DNA of 64,000 nt. Source: Pelobates cultripes (taxonomy: Eukaryota; Chordata; Amphibia; Anura; Pelobatidae). Positions 35,114 to 46,187 of the stretch are shown here, one piece after another (position 1 is the stretch's first letter; each line of letters begins with the position of its first letter). The stretch covers positions 84,667,132 through 84,731,131 of the forward strand of contig OW240916.1 of NCBI GenBank assembly GCA_933207985.1, read 5' to 3'. Under the pieces are notes generated by a model, which saw nothing but the letters and a program-made list of their open reading frames with translations, ran no database searches and had not been told where the DNA came from. The position numbers were made by a program, and so were the translations under genes.

Positions 35114-37200
35114 CAGGGCCGGCGGGTCCATAAGGCGGCACAGGCGGCCGCCTTAGGGCGCACCGGCTCTGGGGGCGCAATATTTCAGTGACCGGCAGGA
35201 GGGAAGCTCTCCCTTCTGCCAGGCCACCTTTTGGATCCCCGGCGCGGCGTGCGGCTGTGCTGTGATCAGACGCGGCGAGGGAGCTCTAATCTCCACGCTC
35301 TGCTCCCTCGCGCGCTGTCTGCTGATACCGCGGGAGCCGGAATATGACGTCATATTCCGGCTCCCAGCCTCACTTTGCGGCGCGCGAGGGAGCTGAGCAG
35401 ACCGCTCAGTTGAAGAGCTCCCTTGCCAGCCGCCCGCCCAGCAGCCACTGGACCACCAGGGAGGTAATGAACCCCTTCCCCCCCCAGCACTCCCAGAGGT
35501 AAGGAGGTGGGGGGGGGAGTGAATAAAAAAAAAAAATAAAGTGTTAATGTGAGTGAGTGTGTGCTTCTGTTAATGTGTGTGTGTGTGTCTGACTGTGAGT
35601 GTGTGTCTGCTAGTGAGTGAGTGTGTGTCTGTTAGTGTGTGTCTGACTGTCAGTGAGTGTGTGTTTGCCTGTGAGTGTGTGTGTGTGTGTCTGTTAATTT
35701 GTGTGTGTTTGTTAGTGTGTGTGTGAGTTTGTGTGTGTGTGTGTGTCTGCTAGTGAGTGTTAGTGTGTATGTTTGTGTCTGACTGTGTGTGTGTCTGCTA
35801 GTGAGTGTGTGTGTCAGTGAGTGTGTCATTTAATGTGTGTGAGAGTTTGTGTGTGTGTCTGCTAGTTAGTGTGTGTCTGTTAGTGAGTGTGTGTCTGTTA
35901 GTGTGTGTGTCTGACTGTTTGTCTGTTAGTGTGTGTGTGTGTGTGTCTGACTGTGTGTCAGTGAGTGTGTGTGTGTGTCTGACTGTGTGTGTGTCAGTGA
36001 GTGTGTGTCAGTGAGTGTGTGTGTGTTTCTGTTAGCGAGTGTATGCGGATCTGTCAGTGAATGTGAGTGTGTGTGCTAGTGAGTGTGTATGTGTGTGTGT
36101 GTGTCAGTGTGAGATTGTGTCAGTGAGTGTGTGTCTGTTAGTGTGTGTGTGTGTTTCTGTTAGCGAGTGTATGCGGATCTGTCAGTGAATGTGTGTGTGT
36201 GTGTGTATTTAGAAGGCGGGGCGGGGGGAAGGGTTGGGGGGGCCTGGCGCGGTGGGGGGGGGGTGCCTGAGTTTTGTCCTGCCTAGGGCAGCACAAAACC
36301 AGGATACACCACTGACTGGACCCCAGGGAATGATTCATCATCCACACCAGCTCTCCAGGTAGGGAGGCTGGGTGGAAAATGTTTATTTATTAAAATAATT
36401 AGTGAGTGTGTGTATGCGTGTCTGTGTGTCTGTGAGTGACTGTCTGTGATTGAGTGTGTGTGTCTGTCTGTGTGTGTGTCTGTGTGTGAGTGTATGTGTG
36501 CCTGAGTGTCTGTGTGCCCATGACTGACTGAGTGTGTGCATGAGTATGTGTGTCTGTGAGTGAGTGTGTCTGTGAGTGCTTGTATGAGTACTGCATGTGA
36601 GTGTATGAGTGTGGCAGTGTATGTGTGTCTGTCAGTGTGTGTTTGTGAGTGTCTGTCAAATCAGTGAGAGTATCTTTGCCATTGAGTCTGTGTGTGAGTA
36701 TCAGTGTGTGTCAGATCAGTGAGTCTGTGTGTTTGTCATTGAGTGTGTGTGACTGTCAGTGTGTATACACCACTGAGTGTAGCGTGGTGGAACGCAGTAC
36801 AGGAGCTTCTGTTTCCTGTACCCAGCCAGACTGACCGGAGGTGCTCACTGAGAGAGCACTCCCTGTCAGTCCGGCCAGGTACAGAAAATTGAAGCTCCTG
36901 TAGGGGATATTCTCCACTCGGCAACGCTACAAGAGAGGTAGGAGGCACACCAGGAAGGGGAGTGCGACCACTAAGGGGTGGAGGGTGCACCAAGGGACAG
37001 GGAGGGGAGGGGAGAGAAACACCAAGGGACAGGAAAAAGAGGGGAGAGCTTAGAAGAACACTAAGGGACAGGGAAGGGAGGGGACCACTAATGGACGGGG
37101 AGAGGGGCTGGTTAAGAGGCACATAGGTGAAGATGTTATTTGGGGGGGGTGGAAAGATACATCTTCGCCTATGTACCCAAAAATCCTTGCACCGGCCCTG
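35114..37200. mobile_element. hAT-type element with intact 8 bp TSD
   Basis: Starts CAGGGCCGGCGGG, ends CACCGGCCCTG. GGTATAGG directly precedes (35106-35113) and follows (37201-37208). The interior is a GC-rich 5' part and two long GTGTGTCTGTTAGTGAGTG-type arrays; at 36277 it contains a piece ending AGGATACACCACTG that matches the end of the element at 55552-55797. No transposase. Open frames rich in V/S/C or T/H are repeat translations. Confidence 0.88.
35550..36200. repeat. GTGTGTCTG/GTGAGTGT array
   Basis: Degenerate tandem repeat of GT-rich 8-14 bp units in the hAT-type element; a second block occupies 36400-36770. Confidence 0.9.
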
Positions 37201-37208
37201 GGTATAGG

Positions 37209-38469
37209 TGTCTGTATGGAATCCCATAAATGCAAGTTCAGTAATCTCAAATATCATCAACAGTAGAAATACATATGTGTAGGAGGATGAACTTGAATCA
37301 TTTCAGCCTGTATTCCTTTGTAACTATGTGAATGGGGGGGGAAATTGTATATATGCTAATAGAACTTTACGAGGCACACTGAAGTGATTGAGACTTTATT
37401 GGACATGTGAGCTATTCTTATGACGATAACGGTTTGAGGCACATACTGATTTTAATTACCTGCAAAGTTTTTGTATGTTGTATCAGATTTATTCTTGCAC
37501 TTTTAATGTGGGCATTATCTGGCTAATTTATGATGGTAGCACTGGCAAGTGAATGGGTAAATAAGAATACACTACAACACACTGACTATTTAAAAGGTAG
37601 TTTATTGTAGTATAAACTATGACTTTCCTTTAACCCGACTGCCAGCCATGTGTCCTACATTATGTATAGCCATCATTTGGCACTCAGAGGGTTAAAAATG
37701 TTTTATATGTTCTCTGTAACCCAATAGGCATTTATCTACCTCATGCGCACATTCTTCTCAATACAAAAATTGCATAGTCCAATCCCTCCTATGTGTTAAC
37801 TGAATCATGTTGGTAAAAAAATAAAATCTGTTTTAGCACCATAACAAGACTATTGGATCCATGGAAATGACAAGTTGGCTTTTTAAGGTCTATATGCTAC
37901 CTTTTCCAAGTGACTTTAAGAATCTGCTTTAGACTAGTTTTGCCAAATCAATTGCTAGGACTGTTCAGGGTTTGCCAAAACTCAAAATTTTAGAATTAAC
38001 TCTGAATGGCAAAAACAAGTTTAAAATAGCTGATCTTGAACAATTCTCCAATTCTGCTGTAGTCTGCTTAGTTACATTTGCTTTTTGGAATTAATTTGCA
38101 AAACTTTGCAGTGTAGTGAATAACCCTGTACTGTGTTTTGCAGAAGTCTCACAATCTGCTTTTGTCACTAATGTTGAATTATTTGCATTCTTAAAATGCT
38201 ATAGGATTTACATTATGAATCCAGTTTGGCACCATTACAATAGACCAAGCAAGGTTCTTGTGATTGAAATAACCATCTGCTCTGTAATGCATTCTTGAAT
38301 CATACAGTCACTTTCTTACAATTTAAAATAGCTTGTTACAATTTTGATAACTTGTAAATGATTTTCACTGTTTTTTGTGTGATTGATTTTAGTGGATTAA
38401 AACTCACTATACTCCATAACTTTAGGGCTGCTCTCACCTTGTAAACAAATCTCAAAAATTAATGTATAC
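37209..38469. other. Unannotated intergenic sequence
   Basis: No gene or identifiable repeat seen. Confidence 0.45.
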
Positions 38470-38588
38470 ATAAAGGAACACTACCGTTTAGACTTCAGTG
38501 TAGCCAGTATGTACTAACCATGTATTTCTGACCCTATAGTGAAAACCTACCATTTAGGTGGTTCTCCCCCCAGCCCTCCTATATAAGT

Positions 38589-40608
38589 TTAACCCCTTAA
38601 GGACGGAGCCAAATGTACACGTTGTGAACAAAACAAAATGTAAACAAAACCTGGCATTTGCGCTACATGTCTGTCCAACCGTAATACACCTCTTTCATAG
38701 TAAATGCACCCACCATTATTATATATCATTTTATTCAGGGGAAACAGGGCTTTCATTTAATATCAAATATTTAGCTATGAAACATAATTTAATATGAAAA
38801 AAATGGGAGAAAATACGATTTTATTGGATTTTTTTAGTTCTACATGACAATTAAACGGTCAGTGTCATAATACTGTTTGCTTTTACTGCAATAAAATACA
38901 CATATTTGTATTCAGCAAAGTCTCACGTGTAAAACAGTACCCCCTATGTACAGGTTTTATGGCGTTTTGGGAAGTTACAGGGTCAAATATAGCACGTTAC
39001 ATTTGAAATTGAAATTCGCCAGATTGGTTACGTTGCCTTTGAGACTGTATAGTAGCCCGGGAATGAAATTTACACCCATAATGGCATACCATTTGCAATA
39101 GTAGACAACCCAAGGTATTGCAAATGGGGTATGTCCAGTCTTTTTTAGTAGCCATTTGGTCACAAACACTGGCCAAAGTTAGCGTTAGTATTTGTTTGTG
39201 TGAAAAATGCAAAAAAAACGCCAATTTTGGCCAGTGTTTGTGACTAAGTGGCTACTAAAAAAGACTGGACATACCCCGTTTGCAATACCTTGGGTTGTCT
39301 ACTATTGCAAATGGTATGCCATCATAGGGGTAATTTTCATTCTTGGGCTACTATAGGGTCTCAAAGGCAACCTAACCAATCTGGCAAATTTTAATGTGAA
39401 AAAAATGAAACACAAGCCTTATATTTGACGCTGTAACTTTTGAAAACACCATAAAACCTGTACATGAGGGGTACTGTTGTACTCGGGAGACTTCACTGAA
39501 CACAAATATTTGTGTTTCAAAACAGTAAAAAGTATCATAGCAATAATATTGTCCGTTTAATGCTGTTTGTGCGTGAAAAATGCAAAAACGTCACTTTTAC
39601 TGGCGATATCATCGTTGTAATACATTTTACTGTTTTGAAACACTAATATTTGTGTTCAGCGAAGTCTCCCGAGTAGAACAGTACCTCCCATGTACAGGTT
39701 TTATGGTGTCTCGGAAAGTTATAGGGTTAAATATAGTGCTAGCAAATTAAATTCCCTTTACTTTCGGCATGGGTTGTCATGCAGGTCCTGCTAATTGTAA
39801 TTAATTAAGATACCTAATTATGTAAAAATATTATATAAATATATATGTAGAATCAATATATGTATATATATACGTATGTGTATATATATGTATATATCTA
39901 TATAATTTTTTTTAAATATTTTTATTTATATATAGGTATATATATAGTGATATATACGTATATATTTATGTGTATAAATATATATATTATTTCGTTCTAT
40001 GTGTTTTTTGATATATATATATATATATTAATTTCACAATACAGTTAGAACGAAATAACACACATCTATATATTTTTAATTATTTATTTTTAATTATTTT
40101 TATAATTTTATTTTTTAACGTATTTACATTTTAATTTTTTTTATAATATATATAAATATATATATAACAATAATTATATATATATTTAATCAGTATCAGT
40201 GTACTTGTAATTTGATATTAATATATATATATAATTATATATATATTAATAGTAAAATACACCTAGACGGTGTACATGTGTGTATGTATATGTGTATATA
40301 TATACTTTGATCATATATATATAAGATATATATATGATCTAAGTATATATTATTTATTTTTTTACACTATTTATTTATTTCATTTTTATTTTCAGCCAGC
40401 AGGGGGACCACCTGTCATTACAGGCAGCCCCCCTGCCGGCAATACAGAAGCCAGCTATCCCCGGCCATGTGATTGTGGGGTCCTCGCGTGGGACCGCCGG
40501 CAACCGGGTAAGTACAGAAAGACCGGAGGGCGTACTATTACGCCCGGCGGCATTTAGAGCCGCCTATTAGAGGACGTAATAGTACGCCCTCCGGTCTTAA
40601 GGGGTTAA
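38589..40608. mobile_element. piggyBac-like non-autonomous element
   Basis: TTAA at both ends; 16 bp terminal repeats CCCCTTAAGGACGGAG and, inverted at the right, CCCCTTAAGACCGGAG. No transposase frame. The interior has large inverted repeats (38875-39720) and then ~550 bp of AT-rich sequence dominated by TATATA. Confidence 0.82.
38875..39720. repeat. Alternating inverted repeats
   Basis: The block at ~38900-39185 (TGTACAGGTTTTATGGCG, then CAATAGTAGACAACCCAAGG) recurs inverted at ~39225-39500 (CCTTGGGTTGTCTACTATTG, then CATAAAACCTGTACA), centred near 39205. Part of it recurs again in the original sense at ~39640-39720 (TGTACAGGTTTTATGGTG). The three blocks therefore alternate in direction. 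Confidence 0.9.
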
Positions 40609-41429
40609 AACTCACCTTATTTTCAGCTCTCCACGGGTCTGTCAGTGCTGGCCCCACCACCTTGGTGACATCATCAAAATGTCCAATTTTTAGCCAATCC
40701 AATGCTTTCCCATTGGAAAAGCATTGGATTGGCTAAAATCGGCAAGGGGACAGGGCCAAACACCGCTTTGGCCAATCAACACCTCCTCATAGAGATGCAT
40801 TGTTGAATCAATAAATCTCTATGAGGAAAATTCAGCGTCTCCATGCAGAGCGTGCGGACACTGAATGCCAGCCCCTCCAGTGGCCATCTAACGAATGTCC
40901 ACTTGGAGGTGTCCCTAGAGGCAATGTAAACACTGCCTTTTCTCTGAAGATGCCTGAAGGGAGCTATTATACTCACCAGAACAACTACATTAAGCTGTAG
41001 TTGTTCTGGTGCCTATAGTGTCCCTTTAAGGGCTTTATTCACGAACAACTGAATTAAAAACCATACTGGAAAAATTAGGCTAAAATGGCTAATGTAGAAA
41101 AATTATAAGACTTCTGCATTTCATTTTAGATGAATTTGTCTGAAATCCTGAACTCCATTCCAGTGTTTTTACGCTTTCAGCTAAAGGCTACTCACTATAA
41201 ATTAAAAACGACCAAGTTAGCAGGTATTGGAAGTGGGGCCTGGACCACATGTCCCCATCCATTGGGGCTGAAAATTACATAATGGGGGATGGGCAGCCCC
41301 CTGGCTCCAACCATGAGCAGAAATGGGGGGCTAATATTTAATAAGTGGGGGAGGGGGAAATCCCACTGTCCCCTGCCTTCGTCCATTGGGGCTATGTGCC
41401 TATGTACAATTTTAAGAATGGGGTGGACA

Positions 41430-42985
41430 CAGTGGCGTACCTACAGGGGTCACAATTGCAACTGGGCCTGGCACTCCAGGGGGCCCGGCCACACTGTGGA
41501 CCCCTGCTGTTACTATCAGATAATAACATTCTTCCTGGTGCTGTGGGCGGCCTGGCAGGTAACTGGCTGGCTGCTATGAGTCTCAGACTCAGTGACAGAT
41601 GCAGCAGGTAAGCTGGGGCCGGTATGCTGTCTGACTGGGGCATGTGGTGCAGGAAGTGGAGCCCAGGGGGGAACGTGGGGGTGGTAAGGCAGCCAGGAAG
41701 GAACCTTCTCCTCCTGCTCTGCAGGTAATCAGATCTCCCTCACTGCCTCTCCAGCAGGCAGCAGCCCTTCAGCACTGCCACTGTCTGACAGCAGGAAGTG
41801 ACAGACACAGAGTGTTGCTGTGCATCGTGCAGAGCAGAGTCCCCCCAGTCAGGCCAGGTCCAGATCATTGTGTCTCCCCTCTCTGACCCGAGGTAAGCCA
41901 AAGTGAGGGGGACAACAAATAGGAAGGTGTATTGTTGTTTTCTTTTTTTTTGCATTGCATTGTTGTAATATTTTAAAGCCCTTAAACCTCACCACCACCA
42001 GAGTGAGCCACTTCAACTCCTGTGTGCTGCCCATCCCCCTTTGTGCATCAACTTCCTCCTGCTTGCAGCCCCTTTAATTTCTCTTTGTGTGAATCCCCCC
42101 TCTGTGTGCAGCCCCCTTGCCCTCTCTGTATGTTGCCCATTCTCTGTGCAGCTCCCCTTGCCCTCTCTGTGTCCAGCAGCCCTCAAGTGTGTCTGTGTGT
42201 TAGAGTGTGTGTCTGTTACCGAGTGTGTTAGATGTGTGTCTGCTAGTGACTGTCAGTTTTTGTGTGTGTGCGTGTGTGTGTTAGTCTCCTAGTGAGTGTC
42301 AGTGAGTGTGTTACTGAGTGTGTTAGTTTGTGTGTCTGTTAGTGAGTGTGTTTGTCAGTTAGAGTGTATGTATGTCTATCACTGAGTGTGTGTCTGTCAG
42401 TAAATGTGTGTGTCTGTTAGCTAGTGTGTAGGCATCTGGTCGTGAGAGTGTGTGTGGTAAAAACCCCTTCAGCACTTACCTTTCTGCAGCGCCGGGCTCC
42501 CTTGGCGCTGTGGATCTCTCCGCCCCGAAGCTCTGAATGAGCATGAGCGGCAAGAGCCGGGAACCCATTCAAACTGCCCATAGGAAAGCATTACTCAATG
42601 CTTTTGTATGGACGTCCAGCGTCTTCTCACTGTGATTTTTCACAGTGAGAATTGTGGAAGTGCTTCTAGTGGCTGTCAGTGAGACAGCTACTAGAGGCTG
42701 GATTAACCCTCAGTGAAACATAGCAGTTTCTTTGAAACTGCTATGTTTTCAGCTGCAGGGTTAAAACTAGAGGGACCTGGCACCCAGACCACTTCTTTGA
42801 GCTGAAGTGATCGGAGTGCCTATAGTGGTCCTTTAAGTATATGTGTATCTGCATGCACTGGCGTACATACCATGGTCGCAGGGGCGCACCATGTGTTGCG
42901 GCCCAGGCCCGAGCAGAGTAAGCGTGGGGGGGGGCCAAGAATCAATTTTCGCACCGGGGCCCCGTGGATCGTGTGTTCGCCACTG
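41430..42985. mobile_element. hAT-type element with intact 8 bp TSD
   Basis: Starts CAGTGGCGTACCTAC and ends GTGTTCGCCACTG. GGTGGACA is directly before (41422-41429) and after (42986-42993). Interior includes a GTGTGTCTGTTAGTGAGTG-type array (~42185-42450), a family 1 MITE (to 42836), and a second internal CACTGGCGTACATAC start at 42858. No transposase. Confidence 0.85.
42451..42836. mobile_element. TTAA MITE family 1, left end missing
   Basis: Right end TATAGTGGTCC-TTTAA and CCAGACCACTTC hairpin intact; the left end is replaced by the GT-rich array of the surrounding hAT element. Confidence 0.75.
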
Positions 42986-42993
42986 GGTGGACA

Positions 42994-43635
42994 TGCTATT
43001 TTCCCACTCCACCCAGAGGACATGCTACTGCTTGCCTTCCACAGGCTTCAGGTGGGGGATATTAAACCTAATGACATTAGGATGTGAACTTGCCATTGTC
43101 CTCCATCCCCCCCAAAGTGATGGCTAGTCATCTCATTTCAATGGCTATGGGTCTCCAAAGAATTTTAAAAATTCTCAGATCTCCCCCACCATAATAAGAA
43201 AGAGGGAGGATCTGCATCTGTAGACCTGTGCAAAAATTTAGTTGTAGCAGTTTTAATTCACACTAACGGTTCAGGATTTACCCATGGAGTCATATTCATT
43301 GCACGGCTTTCCTACATTTGGAAAGGCAGTAGAGTACTCTTGTAAGCCAACCAATCAGTGTTCTGACATTGAAATACTAGACTTGCATGAGAATAGGCCC
43401 ATATAAGGCTTGTGACAGATGACACTGGCCTGTCAAAGTGCTCTAAATTGGGTGGCTTACAAGTCATCAGAGCGCTCTAGTGAATTTGAAAGTTTTTTTT
43501 TTTTTAATGTATTTACTTATACAAAATTTAATATTTTATTTGTTTTAGTTCATCCATGCAATATTTTTGGACTAAATGATTCAGATGAACTAAAACGGCA
43601 CATGGAAAAAAATTGGGTTAGGTTCTTCCTTCTCA
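42994..43635. other. Unannotated intergenic sequence
   Basis: No gene recognised. Confidence 0.4.
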
Positions 43636-44566
43636 TAGTTACATAGCTGAAAAGAGATTTGCGTCCATCAAGTTCAGCCTTCCTCACATTTGTTTTTTGA
43701 TCCAAAAGAAGGCAAAAAACCCAGTTTGAAGCAAAATTTTGCAACAAGCTAGGAAAAAAAATCCTTCTTGACCCCAGAATGGCAGTCAGATTTATCCTTG
43801 GAGCAAGCAGTTATTACCCTACATTGAAAGATTATATCCTTGAATATTCTGTTTTTGCAAGTATGCATCTAGTAGCTGTTTGAACATCTGTATGGACTCT
43901 GAGAAAACCACTTCTTCAGGCAGAGAATTCCACATCCTTATTGTTCTTACAGTAAAAAAAAAACCTTTCCTATGCCTTAGATGAAATCTTCTTTCTTCCA
44001 GTCTAAATGCATGACCTAGTGTCCTATGCAAAGTCCGGTTTGTGAATAGATTTCCACACAATGGTTTGTATTGGCCCCGAATATATTTGTATAATGTTAT
44101 CATATCCCCTCTCAGGCAACGTTTTTCTAAACTAAATAGGTTTAAATTTGTTAACTTTTCTTCATGGCTTATATGTTCCATTCCTTTTATTAGTTTTGTA
44201 GCCCGCCTCTGCACTCTTTCTAGTGCCATAATATCCTTCTTTAGAACAGGTGCCCAAATTTGCACAGCATATTCAATATGTGGTCTTACCAGTGATTTAT
44301 AAAGAGGCAAAATTATATTCTCGTCCTGAGAATGAATGGCCTTTTTCATGCATGACAATACCTTACTGGCCTTGGCCACTGCTGATTGACATTGTTGCAT
44401 AGTTTGTTTTCTATAACAATTCCCAAGTCCTTTTTCATGTGTTGTTATCCTTAATTTGCTTCCATTAAGGGTATACGTTGCTTGTGCATTCTTTACGCCG
44501 AAGTGCATAACTGCATTTTTCAGCATTAAATTTCATCTGCCATTTGAGTGCCCAGTCTACCTAGAT
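43636..44566 (-). mobile_element. CR1-type LINE, 5'-truncated
   Basis: An open frame at 43819-44526 (235 codons) matches the reverse-transcriptase thumb/C-terminal part of CR1-clade ORF2: LYKSLVRPHIEYAVQIWAP, LERVQRRATKLI, FFTVRTIRMWNSLPEEVV. The 3' UTR carries GAACTTGATGGACG and ends CTATGTAACTATG, typical of amphibian CR1. The catalytic YADD region is absent, so it is dead-on-arrival despite the intact frame. Confidence 0.92.
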
Positions 44567-46079
44567 GTTCTTTATTTGCACACTTCTGGAGGTGGAACTG
44601 CATCTAGAGCCATGCTTGGTTAGACAAAATGCCTGACCAAATTATTTCAGCTTCCAGTATCTCTCTGAAATTAGCACACAGACTTTTCCCTTCTGTGTAC
44701 TATTTCACAAACCTCTGGAAAGGCCCACATCCACCTTTGTAGTACTAACACTACAAAACCGGTCATATTCATTGCATGGGAATAACATAATTAAACGCTA
44801 ATGTAGAATATTTGTAACTGCGGACACAGATATATTCCCAACTCTGTATCTACAGCCTACTCCCACTCCATACCCCACTCTCAGCTATACCCATGAGCTG
44901 AGCTTTTGATTTCCAAAAGAAGTAAAATATAAAACAAATAACAGAAACAGATGCGTGGGTGGAAAGAGTGATGTCGGAAAAAAGTGCAGGGAAGCCTCTG
45001 TTTAAAGGTCACTCCACTTTTCGATTTCCCAACCTTATATTTACAAGGAATAAACCAGAGGTATGTTCAAAATACACAGTACAGCGTTTATTTTATGTCA
45101 TTATCATCCAGAGCTGTAATGCATTATGATTTTGCTAATAATTATACTGTGTTCACGTTACTGCACATCACATATGGTGTATTGCATCGCATAGAGATCT
45201 TGAAGGAAAAAAGTGTACCATGAAAAAGATCATCATCATAAATAATATCAAATATTTATAGTATTGTTGTGACAATTGCATTTAGTGATCCACCAATATG
45301 GCTCAGGGACATTTGCTAGAGATCTCTCAAGCACAATAAATAGATTGAATCTATACCTCTTTGACAGTGAATACACCATCAGACAATTGTAGATAACTGG
45401 CTTATTTAAATTTTTTCTGGATCCAAAAAGGAACAAGTGATTTCTTTATATTATGTAAGACAAATTATAAAGAAGCATATTGTCATTACTCCTGATTAAG
45501 CCATGGCAGCAGGACTATAAAAGTATACCTGAGCAAATTAATAAAAAATTATGTTGAGTAGATAGGGTTATATGGGCAGTCGTATTCCAGGAATAGAGCA
45601 GTGTCCCTGCCATCAACCAGCTGCCACACCTGTTTATATCAGCATGTAGTGATTATGGTGCTTAGACGAACCGTTAAAACCAGTCTGAAGTAGAAAAAAT
45701 GTATATACACACACACATACAATTATTTTTTTATAAATCATGGCAATTATTATTTGTAAAATCCTATAGCTCTTACTTCAAAAAACACCCTATAGTCACT
45801 CCTCAACCCTTGTGCTATGGTGTACCTTCAATCCTCTATTGAAGCTGATACATGCAGCAACAAGTTACTTAACATGGTTAAAATCACCTTGCATATTAAC
45901 ACATAATGGTTTTTAACAAAATACTGAACCAAGATTTTACGTTCCAGTTGATTCTTCACTTCTTTTGGACCCAAAACCAGTTTTCATTTGGTTTGCTTTG
46001 TTTTTGTTCCTCTGCAGCATGGATAGTGCCATTACACTGCATTTAATGAGATACCTTCTGGGTAGAAATTGTGTTACTT
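44567..46079. other. NR2C2AP 3' flank
   Basis: No gene or clear repeat. The NR2C2AP 3' UTR must begin here on the minus strand; an ATTAAA lies close after the stop (46041-46046) and an AATAAA on the minus strand near 45092-45097. Confidence 0.4.
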
Positions 46080-46187
46080 TTAGCCTAGGACATCCAGGTG
46101 GTAAACAATAATTCTTCCAAAGAAATCAGTGCCATTTGTGAATGTGATCCTTATCTTGTGTACAGACTGTTCAGCAAAACCGAATTT
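46080..46187 (-). CDS. nr2c2ap: NR2C2AP coding exon 5 and stop
   Basis: 108 bp after acceptor CCTTCCTTTAC. Encodes KFGFAEQSVHKIRITFTNGT and DFFGRIIVYHLDVLG then TAA (46082-46080). It stops three residues before the human end. Confidence 0.93.
   Translation of the reverse strand, partial: KFGFAEQSVHKIRITFTNGTDFFGRIIVYHLDVLG

Larger units (their letters stand above)
38470..41029. mobile_element. TTAA MITE family 2, split by a nested 2 kb element
   Basis: Left end AAAGGAACACTACCG... with CTGACCCTATAGTG, right end TTGTTCTGGTGCCTATAGTGTCCCTTTAA; same family as 3918-4439 and 56511-57098. The left TTAA is changed (CATAA). Interrupted at 38589-40608. Confidence 0.75.

Noticed and set aside
35805..36659. 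Val/Ser/Cys- and Thr/His-rich frames
   Set aside because: Products of GT-rich tandem repeats in the hAT-type element.
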